Source: Listeria floridensis FSL S10-1187 (GTDB lineage: Bacteria; Bacillota; Bacilli; Lactobacillales; Listeriaceae). From it: DNA of 64,000 bases. Positions within the stretch are counted from its first letter, which is position 1; the number at the start of each line of letters is the position of its first letter. Position numbers and translations under genes: made by a program. The stretch is taken from contig NZ_AODF01000007.1 in the NCBI RefSeq assembly GCF_000525875.1, positions 1 to 64,000 of the forward strand. Direction: 5' to 3'. Shown here piece after piece: positions 1 to 7,245 of the stretch. Below the pieces are notes generated by a model, which was not told the DNA's origin, did no database searches, and worked only from the letters and a program-made list of their open reading frames with translations.

Positions 1-2
1 CC

Positions 3-263
3 GAATGGGCGGCTATTTTGAGCATAACAGTTAGCTTATTCGGAGGCTTGGCATGGATGTTTCAACGGATTGTTGTAAAGCCCTTGACGGACAGCATGAA
101 CAATTTAACGAAGCAGTTAGAAGAAAGCAGTGCTGACCGCAAGCTTTTGCATGATCGCGTTTCGCGCGCGGCAAAAAGAATCGATAAACATGACGGTCAT
201 TTTTTGGTGATAGATAAACGTCTTGACTATATCGAGGACGACATTAAAGAGTTAAAACAGTGA
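3..263 (+). CDS. Phage small membrane/coiled-coil protein (5' end outside window)
   Basis: The reading frame is open from the window edge, so the start probably lies upstream; the first internal start candidate is TTG at 18. The visible part has one hydrophobic segment (about AILSITVSLFGGLAWMF), then a charged helical stretch (KQLEESSADRKLLHDRVSRA) that ends in Asp/Glu/Lys-rich sequence. This N-terminal anchor plus cytoplasmic coiled coil is typical of small phage proteins encoded just before the holin. The stop is 15 bp before the holin start. The exact function is unknown. Confidence 0.6.
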   Translation, partial: EWAAILSITVSLFGGLAWMFQRIVVKPLTDSMNNLTKQLEESSADRKLLHDRVSRAAKRIDKHDGHFLVIDKRLDYIEDDIKELKQ

Positions 264-277
264 AGGAGTGTTGAGAT

Positions 278-559
278 ATGAAAATCAATTGGAAAGTACG
301 TTTTAAAAACTGGCGCACATGGGTTTTAGGCGCTATTACTTTTTTGTCTATTGTTTGGGCTTCTGGGGGCTTTCAGGTTTCAGACCTTGACAGTTGGGGG
401 CAGACGTGGCAAGCCTTTGTAACGTTTTTAAGTAAGCCGTCGGCGATTATTGCAGTCCTCGCCGCTTTGGTAGCGAACTACGTTGACCCTACTACGGATA
501 GCTTCGGAGATAGTAGGCGGGCATTAACGTATGACAAACCGAACAAGGAGGACGAATAA
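278..559 (+). CDS. Phage holin, phi-LC3-like family
   Basis: A 93-residue protein whose two hydrophobic segments (about residues 15-32 and 52-70) are joined by a short polar loop, with a charged C-terminus. It starts at an ATG after a GGAG ribosome site, and its stop abuts the endolysin ATG directly. Holins of this family permeabilise the cytoplasmic membrane at the end of the lytic cycle and release the endolysin. The family is assigned from size, topology and the position between the coiled-coil protein and the endolysin. Confidence 0.8.
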   Translation: MKINWKVRFKNWRTWVLGAITFLSIVWASGGFQVSDLDSWGQTWQAFVTFLSKPSAIIAVLAALVANYVDPTTDSFGDSRRALTYDKPNKEDE

Positions 560-1510
560 ATGAGCTACAAAGTAGAAAAGAAGCTAATTAGCGGATTGCC
601 AAAAACCAAACTAAAAGCCTCTAATTTTATTGTGGCGCATGAAACCGCGAACGATAAATCGACGATTGATAACGAAGTGGCTTATATGTCCAAAAACTGG
701 CAAAACGCTTTTGTGACGCATTTTGTTGGTGGGGGCGGTCGAGTGGTACAAGTCGCTCCAGTTGGTTTTGTAAGTTGGGGGTGCGGTGCTAAAGGAAATG
801 GGTATGCGTATGCACAAGTTGAATTATGCCGTACAAATGACAAAGCTACATTCTTGAAGGATTATGCGGCTTATTGTCAGCTATTAGTCGATTTGGCGAA
901 ACAAGCAGGCATTCCAATTAACTTAGATGAGGGTAGAAAAGCAAGCGATAAGGGCATTAAATCTCATGACTGGGTGCGAGCTAATCTTGGAGGAACAACA
1001 CATACAGACCCCTATGGCTATTTGTTGAAGTGGGGTATTAGTAGAGATCAATTTGAAAAAGACTTGAAGAGCGCAGGCTCCGGCGCTATCGTGAATCCGA
1101 ATGCCATTGCCGCGACTGTCCAAGATATTGCCCCCTTGATGCCTAAACCGCAGTTTAAAGGGCAATCGCCGCTTCGTAAATGGAAAACAGGAACGAAAAT
1201 TAAGGTGTATAAGCATAACAAATACTGGTATAAAACCTACGTGCCAGATAAAAATGGAAAATTGGTGCTAGGCTTCATCTATCATGGATTTTTGAAGAAT
1301 TTAAGTAAGCCGGATAGTAAGGGGCGTATTTCTGCTACGGTTCAAGCCTTCGCGATCTTTTGGGATAACGAAAGTTTAAACGGAGGCGAAGTTCTAACGT
1401 ATAAAGTCGGCACAAAATTGAAGCACTATCCAGAACGGGCTGGTATGAAATCAGCATACTTTTCGAAGCAGAAGAAAGTATTTTATACGGCTAATTATTG
1501 GTTGAAATAG
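560..1510 (+). CDS. Phage endolysin, N-acetylmuramoyl-L-alanine amidase
   Basis: A 316-residue lysin. Residues about 20-165 form an Amidase_2-type catalytic domain. The zinc-ligand candidates are His in FIVAHETAN, His in VTHFVGGGG and His in GTTHTDPYGYL. The C-terminal half contains two related modules (beginning about SPLRKWKTGTKIKVY and GGEVLTYKVGTKLKHY), which are probable cell-wall-binding repeats. The enzyme would cut the bond between N-acetylmuramic acid and the peptide stem for host lysis. It starts immediately after the holin stop, and a terminator follows. Confidence 0.9.
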   Translation: MSYKVEKKLISGLPKTKLKASNFIVAHETANDKSTIDNEVAYMSKNWQNAFVTHFVGGGGRVVQVAPVGFVSWGCGAKGNGYAYAQVELCRTNDKATFLKDYAAYCQLLVDLAKQAGIPINLDEGRKASDKGIKSHDWVRANLGGTTHTDPYGYLLKWGISRDQFEKDLKSAGSGAIVNPNAIAATVQDIAPLMPKPQFKGQSPLRKWKTGTKIKVYKHNKYWYKTYVPDKNGKLVLGFIYHGFLKNLSKPDSKGRISATVQAFAIFWDNESLNGGEVLTYKVGTKLKHYPERAGMKSAYFSKQKKVFYTANYWLK

Positions 1511-1517
1511 ATTCTAT

Positions 1518-1548
1518 ACCTCGTCCATTTTGGGCGGGGTTATTTTTT
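1518..1548 (+). terminator. Terminator after endolysin
   Basis: CCTCGTCC and GGGCGGGG pair, using G-U wobbles, around an ATTTT-type loop and are followed by a T run. It ends the phage late operon. Confidence 0.7.
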
Positions 1549-1796
1549 GATAACATAAGAGATAAATTATTACAATTTGTTCATAATACTTTTCAAAGAA
1601 AAAGGGTATATTAGTATTAACAGTATTTAAAAGTTCATTTTTTTGTGTGATTCAGGAATGGAAAAATTCCTAAACGATAATCAAATATTTTAAAGACATT
1701 TTGTTTGCGTATTTTATGTTTTAGCATGCTGATAATACTGTCTACGTGTTACTGAATTTCGAGTAACATAGAATAGAAATGGAGAGGTGTTGTGTT
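1549..1796 (+). promoter_or_regulatory. AT-rich upstream region of the GNAT pair, with inverted repeats
   Basis: No gene is visible. Two inverted repeats stand out: AGGAAT/ATTCCT at 1654-1671, and GTTACT-gaatttcg-AGTAAC at 1748-1767. The second lies between a possible -10 (GATAAT, about 1731) and the ribosome site of the next gene. That is where an autoregulatory operator would sit. Its role is inferred from position only. Confidence 0.45.
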
Positions 1797-1982
1797 ATGG
1801 CTACAAAAAGCTTCTACACAGAATTTAAGTTAAACACAAAAGCTGGAAATAAACTTGCAAATGCTGTTGATAATTCTAGGAGAGTAGATTTAGAGATAAA
1901 AAAACCAGTTAGAGATGTTAATAAAAAAGAAGAGTTAGATCGGATGATGGAGTCGTTCTTCTCGCAGAATAAAGGAAAATAG
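1797..1982 (+). CDS. Small protein upstream of GNAT gene, possible antitoxin
   Basis: A 61-residue basic/acidic protein (starts MATKSFYTEFKLNTKAGNKL). ATG 1797 was chosen because GGAGAGG lies 8-10 bp upstream. It ends 3 bp before the GNAT gene, so the two are co-transcribed. Its size and position match the antitoxin slot of GNAT-type toxin-antitoxin modules, but I see no clear ribbon-helix-helix motif, and antitoxin function is only inferred. It could be an unrelated small phage protein. Confidence 0.5.
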   Translation: MATKSFYTEFKLNTKAGNKLANAVDNSRRVDLEIKKPVRDVNKKEELDRMMESFFSQNKGK

Positions 1983-1985
1983 AAT

Positions 1986-2598
1986 ATGGGATTAGAATTA
2001 ATCAATTTAACGGATTTAGTAGAGACTCAGGAAGAAGAGGAGGTAAAGAAATTTCTCTCCTCTTTTTCTTGTAATAATCAATCAAGTGGAGCGAAGGATG
2101 TAGAAACCTTTCTTCACGATAAAGCAATTGAATTTGAAAGAATTGGTTTGGCAAAAACATATTTAGTAATGTCGAGTTACAAAGGAGTTCCATTTATTGC
2201 AGGCTATTTTTCGCTGTCTCCAAAATCTTTAGTAGTTCCAAAAAGGCATTTTCAGAAGCTTGGGAGCTCAATGAAGAAGCGCTTGATGAGTTTCGGTGTA
2301 AGGTCTGATTTAGAAAACTATCAGACTACAGGTTTTTTTATTGGGACAATTAGGAAAAAACTATTCGAGTATTGCACGTGAAGCAAATGCCGTTTCTGGG
2401 AAAGAGTTATTAGAACTTGTTTATAGGACTATTAGAAAGATACATATGCTTGTTGGAGGTCGTATTTTATATTTGGAGTGCGAGAATAATCCTAAAGTTA
2501 TTCAATTTTACATAAATAATGGATTTGCATTGATTAAAGATTATGAGACTCCTAATAAGTTGGCGGTTTTTGTTAAGAAAATAGAACATATTCTGTAA
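1986..2598 (+). CDS. GNAT-family acetyltransferase, possible toxin (frameshifted)
   Basis: About 204 residues across two frames. The break lies in the T run near 2334-2340. Removing one T gives LLGQLGKNYSS in the first frame, continuous with the second frame. The GNAT core is then clear: a beta4-like LLGxL segment, a central helix (SGKELLELVYRTIRKIHMLV), a beta5 strand (RILYLECENNP) and the closing QFYINNGFAL signature. The proteins closest in layout are GNAT toxins that acetylate aminoacyl-tRNA, although these usually lack the 60-residue N-terminal extension. It sits in the prophage accessory segment, right after a small upstream gene. The frameshift is probably a sequencing error. Confidence 0.65.
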
Positions 2599-2641
2599 AG
2601 AATTTTTGGAATATTATCCTCGTTGCTGGTCTATCCTCTAC

Positions 2642-2674
2642 ACCTTGTCCATTTTGGACAAGGTTATTTTTTTT
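2642..2674 (+). terminator. Terminator after GNAT gene
   Basis: A perfect ACCTTGTCC/GGACAAGGT stem with a short loop is followed by a long T run. Confidence 0.85.
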
Positions 2675-2691
2675 GTTTAGAACCCTTGATT

Positions 2692-2713
2692 TTATACGAG
2701 AACGCTCGTATAA
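2692..2713 (+). promoter_or_regulatory. 22-bp perfect palindromic operator over the promoter
   Basis: The arms TTATACGAG and CTCGTATAA flank AACG, giving nine perfect base pairs. The right arm contains the probable -10 box (TATAAT, 2709-2714). A regulator bound here would block RNA polymerase directly. The obvious candidate is the helix-turn-helix protein encoded at 3140 in the same operon. Operators of this kind lie in front of Listeria anti-CRISPR operons, which their own HTH protein represses. Confidence 0.7.
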
Positions 2714-2751
2714 TATAAATATAGAAAGATACAAACAAGGAGTTGGTAATA

Positions 2752-3137
2752 ATGATGACTGAAAAACAAGAACAATTTATTGATAGCCTCATGAAAAAGA
2801 AAGAGTATGAACCTAATGACACGCTTATCCAAGCGCACCGCAGCGGCATGGACTTGTCAAAATCAGATGCTAGTAGATTGATTGACTACCTACTCGCTTG
2901 CGACGATGTTAAAAAGGACGAACGACCGCTAGGAACTCTTATCGACATGACAAAATCAGCGTTGTATCGTACAATCAAAAAACAAAAAAGTCTAAGAAGA
3001 ATGAGAAGCTATTGGCAGAAATCAAAGAACAAGTAGGTATTCAGTTTTGGTATAAAGGTCAAGAGCAAGAAGTTGACGAGTCTAACGTAGAAACTATCGC
3101 TACCATTTTATCGGTCATCAAAAAAATAGGAGGTTAA
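2752..3137 (+). CDS. Prophage accessory protein of unknown function (frameshifted)
   Basis: First gene of the operon behind the palindrome. ATG 2752 is preceded by AAGGAG with 9-bp spacing. The N-terminal half reads TEKQEQFIDSLMKKKEYEP, then LSKSDASRLIDYLL, a pattern seen in small phage proteins. A missing A near 2985-2992 shifts the frame. The continuation (KNEKLLAEIKEQVGIQFWYKG to SVIKKIGG) reaches a stop at 3137, two bases before the next ATG. I do not recognise the family. Its position in a suspected anti-CRISPR operon makes it a candidate inhibitor or accessory factor. Confidence 0.6.
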
Positions 3138-3139
3138 AC

Positions 3140-3658
3140 ATGATTATTGATACAGAACAGATTGATTCATACTTAAAAGCCATGACGGCTCGCGAATTGT
3201 CCGAAAAGACGGGTATTAATCAAAGAACAATCGAAAGTTGGAAATCAGGTCGTTATTCTTGGCTAGGAAAGTATGCTGAACAATTGGCCGAGGCTATTAA
3301 TATTTTAATCGAAGAGAAAGAAGAGGAGGAAATAAATATGTCTATTCAACAGAAGTTTAACAAAAGGAAAAATGCAAACAAATTAGCCTTTATGGGTGAG
3401 TTTTCAAGAATAGATGTCTATCAAGACATGGATGACCCGAATAATATTTTTGTAGAATATGATCAAAGTCATCAAGTTCCAAAAGACAAAATTAAAAACG
3501 TCTACTTGGCAGACGATGAAGTTCAAGCTCTAAAAACATACTTTAAAGCCTATGATGGAGAAGAAGAGTATATTCTTGATGACACTGACGGTGTTAAGGT
3601 TGTAGCTGATAATGACACTTTAGAGCAGTTTATAGTAGAGACTCTTAATTTGAACTAA
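3140..3658 (+). CDS. HTH protein fused to (or followed by) an acidic protein; anti-CRISPR candidate
   Basis: Residues 1-66 form a small helix-turn-helix domain (ARELSEKTGINQRTIESWKS) suited to autoregulation. Residues 67-172 are a strongly acidic domain (DMDDPNNIFVEYD, YDGEEEYILDDTDGV). An internal ATG at 3338, residue 67, has its own strong Shine-Dalgarno, so the acidic part may be a separate 106-residue gene. A one-base indel just before it would restore a stop for the HTH protein. An HTH regulator next to a short acidic protein at the lysin end of a Listeria-type prophage is the known setting of AcrIIA genes. I cannot match it to a named family. Confidence 0.55.
   Translation: MIIDTEQIDSYLKAMTARELSEKTGINQRTIESWKSGRYSWLGKYAEQLAEAINILIEEKEEEEINMSIQQKFNKRKNANKLAFMGEFSRIDVYQDMDDPNNIFVEYDQSHQVPKDKIKNVYLADDEVQALKTYFKAYDGEEEYILDDTDGVKVVADNDTLEQFIVETLNLN
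3322..3340 (+). promoter_or_regulatory. Strong internal ribosome site and ATG within the HTH/acidic ORF
   Basis: AGAGGAGGA ends 7 bp before ATG 3338, in frame with the long ORF. The site is stronger than the one at the upstream start. It suggests that the acidic domain is made as its own protein. Confidence 0.6.
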
Positions 3659-3662
3659 TTTT

Positions 3663-3823
3663 TATATTTTTATGTTGTTGATTGCGATCGATCGCAAAAG
3701 AACTGTTGAAATTCATGTGCGGCAGAATGAAAGGCTACTTAAATATAAAAAACTGGCACCCGTTTACTTAAATGTAACGACAGGTATTGTCCAGTTACAA
3801 CATTTTAATGAGTATATCGAAAC
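3663..3823 (+). repeat. 161-bp duplicate shared with 29765-29925
   Basis: The nucleotide sequence matches 29765-29925 with one mismatch (GGCTAC versus GGTTAC). It contains most of the YolD-like coding sequence. One copy lies at the right end of the prophage and the other at the right end of the ICE. Confidence 0.9.
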
Positions 3824-3857
3824 TTTCAGTGTCGATGATATTGTATTTTTAGAGTGA
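3672..3857 (+). CDS. YolD-like protein, 5'-truncated copy
   Basis: The 61 residues (ending YIETFSVDDIVFLE) are almost identical to residues 19-79 of the ICE protein at 29720-29959. YolD-like proteins usually accompany Y-family polymerases in SOS operons of Firmicutes. Here the first 18 codons, the partner gene and the LexA-box promoter are absent, and I see no good ribosome site, so this is probably a remnant. It lies 180 bp before the attachment site. Confidence 0.55.
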   Translation: MLLIAIDRKRTVEIHVRQNERLLKYKKLAPVYLNVTTGIVQLQHFNEYIETFSVDDIVFLE

Positions 3858-4039
3858 GGATATTTCACAAACTCTAAGATTTTTAGAATACTGAAATAGA
3901 TTTTTGACTATCATTTTGACTATCACGATTTAGAAAATGTCAGAAACTAGTAGAAAACGAGAGAAAAACAAATCCCATAATACCAACGTTCAATTAACAA
4001 GAGAGATTCACAGAAACCGTCAGAAACTCGTTTTGTGAA
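3858..4039 (+). other. Non-coding prophage end with probable integrase arm sites
   Basis: No gene is seen. TTTGACTATCA occurs twice in tandem (about 3903-3925), as expected of arm-type integrase sites, and CAGAAAC recurs at about 3942, 4012 and 4021. The tandem motif is found again, slightly changed, right of the last attachment site at 30331-30353. Confidence 0.45.
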
Positions 4040-4095
4040 TCTCAAAATCCAGTGCCCGTTAAGGGCGTGCCGGTTCGACCCCGGCCGCCGGTATC
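4040..4095 (+). repeat. Attachment site: tRNA-Leu 3' fragment (prophage/ICE junction)
   Basis: The 56 bp are identical to 30205-30260. The sequence runs from the anticodon loop (CTCAAAA, anticodon CAA) through a long variable arm (GTGCCCGTTAAGGGCG) and a T arm (GGTTCGACC) to the acceptor 3' strand. A long variable arm with a CAA anticodon points to tRNA-Leu. The upstream bases do not form a D arm, so this is not a complete tRNA gene but a recombination scar. Confidence 0.92.
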
Positions 4096-4100
4096 GAAGT

Positions 4101-4137
4101 AATCCCAACACTTTAAGAGTGCTGGGATTTTCTTTTT
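4101..4137. terminator. Terminator between attachment site and integrase
   Basis: AATCCCAACACT pairs with AGTGCTGGGATT, with one mismatch, followed by a T run. It can end transcription leaving the tRNA side toward the ICE. Confidence 0.8.
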
Positions 4138-4179
4138 GTTACATGATTTTTGGGCAAAAGTTTCCACAAAGTTTCCACT

Positions 4180-5296
4180 TTAAAAAAAAATCTTCTAATC
4201 TATCAGCAATGGATTTTTGCTTATTTGGGAATAAGTGTGAATAAATATCTATAGTCGTAGTTATGCTAGAATGTCCCAGCCTTTCTTTGATAACAGTATA
4301 GTCTTCTCCATTGTGGATGAGTAATGCGACATGTGAATGTCGAAAATCATGTATTCGTATTTTTTTTTAAATTAGGTTCTCGTGATAGAATTTTTTTTAT
4401 ACTTTTTATATATATGGTCTTTAGTCATGTAATGTGGACTTTCTTGAAATACTTGGTTAGTATTATCTGGAGTTAATAAATATTTTTTTAATAGTTTATC
4501 TTGTTCTAGCTTCCATTTTTTTAATTCCTTAAGTAGAGATTTATTTATGCTGATTTGGCGGTTAGAATATTTTGTTTTTGGGCTTGTGAACTTGGCTTCC
4601 CCTTTTAGCATATGAAATGTTTTTGTGACATTGATTTCGCAAGTAGAAAAATCAATATCATTCCAATTCAAGGCAAGAATTTCACCAAGTCTCATACCAG
4701 TAAAGTATAGGGTTAAAAAGAAAGTTTTGTAATTCTGTTCGGAATCTTCAATAAGTGAAATGAAAGTTTTAAATTCATCTAAAGTCCAAAAATCCATTTT
4801 CTTTTTCTCAATAGTTAATTTTTTCAATCCTGCTACAGGATTTGTAGATAACAAGTTTTGTTCAATTCCGATATCGAGTATATTTTTTAGGAGAATAATT
4901 ATTTTGTTAGTAGTGTTTGGACTGAGTTTTCGAGCCAATAAGTACTCTTGGAAGTCTTTAATATGCTCTCGTTTTAATTTTTGAATGTCAATTTCTTTAA
5001 AATATGGTTCAATGTGAGCGCCATAATTATATGTTTGAGTGCTAATATAACTTATTTTGTGATGTTCTTCAATTTCAATTTTGTAAAGATTCCATATTTG
5101 ATTGATCGTAATTTTTGTTCTTGTAACTATTTTATTTTGTTGTATTTGATCTCTAATTTCTTTTTCATATTTTAGTGCTTCTTTGTAGGTTAAGATTCCT
5201 TTTTTTATCTTTTTAATTCTTTTTTTTTGTGATTGGATCAAAACCACCTGAAACATCGACAGTATACGTTCCCTTGTTGCTTTTACGTATGCTCAT
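4180..5296 (-). CDS. int: ICE tyrosine integrase (three or four frameshifts)
   Basis: About 370 residues once the frames are joined. The N-terminus (MSIRKSNKGTYTVDVSGG) is an arm-binding domain, followed by a SAM-like core-binding domain (FQEYLLARKLSPNTTNK). The catalytic domain shows Arg in TGMRLGEILALNW, HxxR as HDFRHSHVALL, GHSS, and Tyr in TIDIYSHLF. One extra A in each of the runs near 5225, 4395 and 4370 breaks the frame, and a fourth in the run at 4182-4190 affects the stop. Without that base the protein ends LEDFF at 4180; as sequenced it runs to 4139. It sits 85 bp from the attachment site, as expected, and would integrate the ICE at the tRNA-Leu 3' end. Confidence 0.88.
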
Positions 5297-5320
5297 GATT
5301 GATTCACTCTTCTTTCTTAA

Positions 5321-5946
5321 TCAATTATCTTGTTTAGGGATTGAACTTGTTTTTGAGCAATTTAGACAACGATAATAATAATCTTTATGCTTAGTTGAGT
5401 GCTCGACAATTAGTTTCCCTTTTCTACAGTTTGGACAACTTTTAAAGTTGTTAATGGAATATCTATATGCAAGAGCTGTTATGAAATCGGGAGATGATTT
5501 TGCAATAAGATTGAATAGTTTTTTTTCTGTCGATTAGTTCGATTTCTAGTGAGTTAGCTTTATTTTTAGTAGCAGGTATAAAATAAGTTGTTGTAATAAG
5601 AACTAGATGAGTAGCACTATATATTTTTTTTTGCCTGTAAAAGTTTATTTAATACTGATTCTCCAATGTTTTTTGATTTACTCAATGGATTATGATGTTT
5701 AATTTGAATGGCTGTAACTTTATTATCTTTTCGAGCTATAATATCAGCACCACAATCGTTTATTCCTTCAACAATTTCGCATGAAAAACCTTGTGAAGTG
5801 TAAATCCGTTCAATTAAATTTGTGAATCTTTTATTGGATGGAGGGTCTTTTTTTGTAGGTGGATTTAGAAAAATATTTATATCTTCTTCATCAAATTCAA
5901 AAGTGTTTTTATTTTTATTAAATAATGTTTTTAATATTTTATTCAT
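5321..5946 (-). CDS. Mrr-like restriction endonuclease with C-terminal zinc ribbon (frameshifted)
   Basis: About 208 residues. The first half has the PD-(D/E)xK fold of Mrr-like nucleases: a helix (NLIERIYTSQGFSCEIVE), GADII with the catalytic Asp, and AIQIKHH as the QxK strand. Then comes LVLITTTYF and a LIDRKKLFNLI helix. The C-terminus is a zinc ribbon (CPNC then CLNC) like those of topoisomerases. One extra A in the 9-A run near 5631 splits it. ATG 5946 overlaps the rgg stop as TAATG, so it is translationally coupled to rgg. It could cleave modified or foreign DNA, or act in element maintenance. The family is clear but the role is not. Confidence 0.75.
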
Positions 5947-6823
5947 TATATTTCCCATCCTTTCTTATTTTTGAAGAATAATTCCCAATCGTTTTTTAGA
6001 TCATCAGCTAATACTGATCTATCAATTCTTTTGAATAAATCAATTTTTTCATATATTATTTTTTCAGCAGTTTCATCTCCCGATAGATAAGAAATAATAG
6101 CTAAATGTGCAGTAGTATCAATTTCTAGAATAACTTTGTCGTATTTTTTGCATAGTGGTAATGCTTTGTTCAAATAATTGTAGGCAGAATTAAGCTGCTT
6201 GTTGTGGATTAAATACTTTCCTACATTTAAATAAAATGTGCAGTCAAAATTAACTTCTCTTAAAAAGTCTAAATATTTTTCCATTTCTTTTTCAATTCTT
6301 TTTATGACTTTTGCTGCTATTTCAAAAGGATAGACGTAAAATAATTTTGACATTATAAAGATTTCCTGATAAGTCCATGACTGTCGGTTGTATAGTATAC
6401 TCCAGATTTCAAAGGATTCAGGACTTTCTATTTGATAGGTATTCTGTTTGCTAATTTTTTAAAAAAAACATCTTCGATTACTCTCAATGAGTAGGCTATA
6501 AAGTCTTTTGGGTTGTTTTCCAGATGCTTATCAATTTTTTTTATGAGATTTGTACCAGAAATTCTATCAATTGAATTTTTTGCGCTTGTAAAATCATAAA
6601 ACAACTCATCGGATGGTAATAAACAATAATCGTTTCTGATATATTCAAATTCCCTTAATGACATTTGAATATCATCTAAAAAGCTCTGTACTTTATCAAT
6701 AGTCACATTTCGCTTTGATGATTCTATACTTGCTATTGATGCTTGTGATAAATTAGAAAAATCCTTTTGCCGTAAATTTTTCATTTTGCGTATTTCTTTA
6801 ATGGTTTCTCCAACTGTTTTCAT
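5946..6823 (-). CDS. Rgg/GadR/MutR-family transcriptional regulator (frameshifted)
   Basis: About 292 residues in two frames. The N-terminal HTH (GETIKEIRKMKNLRQKDFSN, then SQASIASIESSKRNVTIDKV) matches the Rgg/MutR pattern. The rest is a helical, TPR-like domain (LNSAYNYLNKALPLCKKYDK). Rgg proteins bind short hydrophobic peptides and switch target promoters. One extra base near 6460-6470 shifts the frame; the bridge FKKISKQNTYQIESPESFEI joins the parts. A short hydrophobic peptide gene lies divergently at 6920. Confidence 0.8.
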
Positions 6824-6919
6824 TACGAATCACTCCAATAATATTACTATATGATATTTTTTTTACTTTTTCTGGAAATTGTTGTTATAATAATTCTAAT
6901 ATAGTAAGGGGGGATATAA

Positions 6920-7012
6920 ATGAAAAAGAAGCATCAATTTTTTATGATTACATTAATGTCAATTCCATTTGTGACAAGTTTCATTTCTTTGTTTATTAAT
7001 ATTCACGTATAA
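6920..7012 (+). CDS. Short hydrophobic peptide, candidate Rgg pheromone precursor (SHP)
   Basis: A 30-residue peptide: MKKK head, hydrophobic body (FFMITLMSIPFVTSFISLF), end NIHV. ATG 6920 follows AGTAAGGGGGG, a strong ribosome site. It is divergent from the rgg gene, with 96 bp between the start codons, the usual arrangement of rgg-shp pairs in streptococci. A TATAAT box lies at about 6893. Known SHPs are 20-35 residues with a positive N-terminus and a mature C-terminal octapeptide; here that would be about SLFINIHV. Confidence 0.6.
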   Translation: MKKKHQFFMITLMSIPFVTSFISLFINIHV

Positions 7013-7044
7013 AAACTACAAGAGACTTTTGAGGTGAATCCTTA

Positions 7045-7218
7045 ATGCGTAATAGAAAGATGGTAAAAAAAGAAGATGGTGAATATAAAAGGATTATTAG
7101 TATAATCGAACAAGCTGAAAAAGATGAAAAAATATTACAATTTCTTAAAAAAACAGACATTTCTAACGAAAATGCAAAGAAAATAGCAATCTTTATGTAT
7201 GGAAGAATGTCTAGATGA
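7045..7218 (+). CDS. Small hypothetical protein downstream of the SHP gene
   Basis: A 57-residue charged protein (MRNRKMVKKEDGEYKRII to KIAIFMYGRMSR). ATG 7045 has GAGGTG 8 bp upstream. It lies 32 bp after the SHP stop on the same strand, so it is probably controlled with it. It is predicted helical, with no family recognised. Confidence 0.5.
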   Translation: MRNRKMVKKEDGEYKRIISIIEQAEKDEKILQFLKKTDISNENAKKIAIFMYGRMSR

Positions 7219-7245
7219 TATATTTTAGCCTCTATTTGTTAGAGG

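Larger units (their letters stand above)
1..4039. mobile_element. Right end of a prophage integrated in tRNA-Leu
   Basis: The segment holds a coiled-coil membrane protein, a holin and an amidase endolysin in the usual late order of a temperate siphophage. An accessory segment follows: a GNAT pair, a candidate anti-CRISPR operon and a YolD-like remnant. It ends at the tRNA-Leu 3' fragment at 4040-4095. The structural genes and the integrase lie left of the window. Direct repeats of TTTGACTATCA at 3903-3925, shortly before the attachment site, look like integrase arm-type sites. Confidence 0.8.

Noticed and set aside
2752-2851. LexA box in front of the candidate anti-CRISPR operon
   Set aside because: The promoter palindrome at 2692-2713 has GAAC but CTCG in place of GTTC; it fits a dedicated operator better.
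3672-3857. Functional YolD operon in the prophage
   Set aside because: The 5' end, partner gene and LexA promoter are missing; treated as a remnant.
4040-4095. Complete tRNA gene
   Set aside because: Only the part from the anticodon loop to the 3' end is present; no acceptor 5' strand or D arm upstream. Same for 30205-30260.
4035-4244. ORF reading through the attachment site
   Set aside because: It translates the tRNA fragment and the integrase 3' end on the wrong strand; no ribosome site.
5946-6353. Separate TPR protein gene
   Set aside because: It is the C-terminal half of the Rgg-family regulator, continuous after a one-base correction near 6465.
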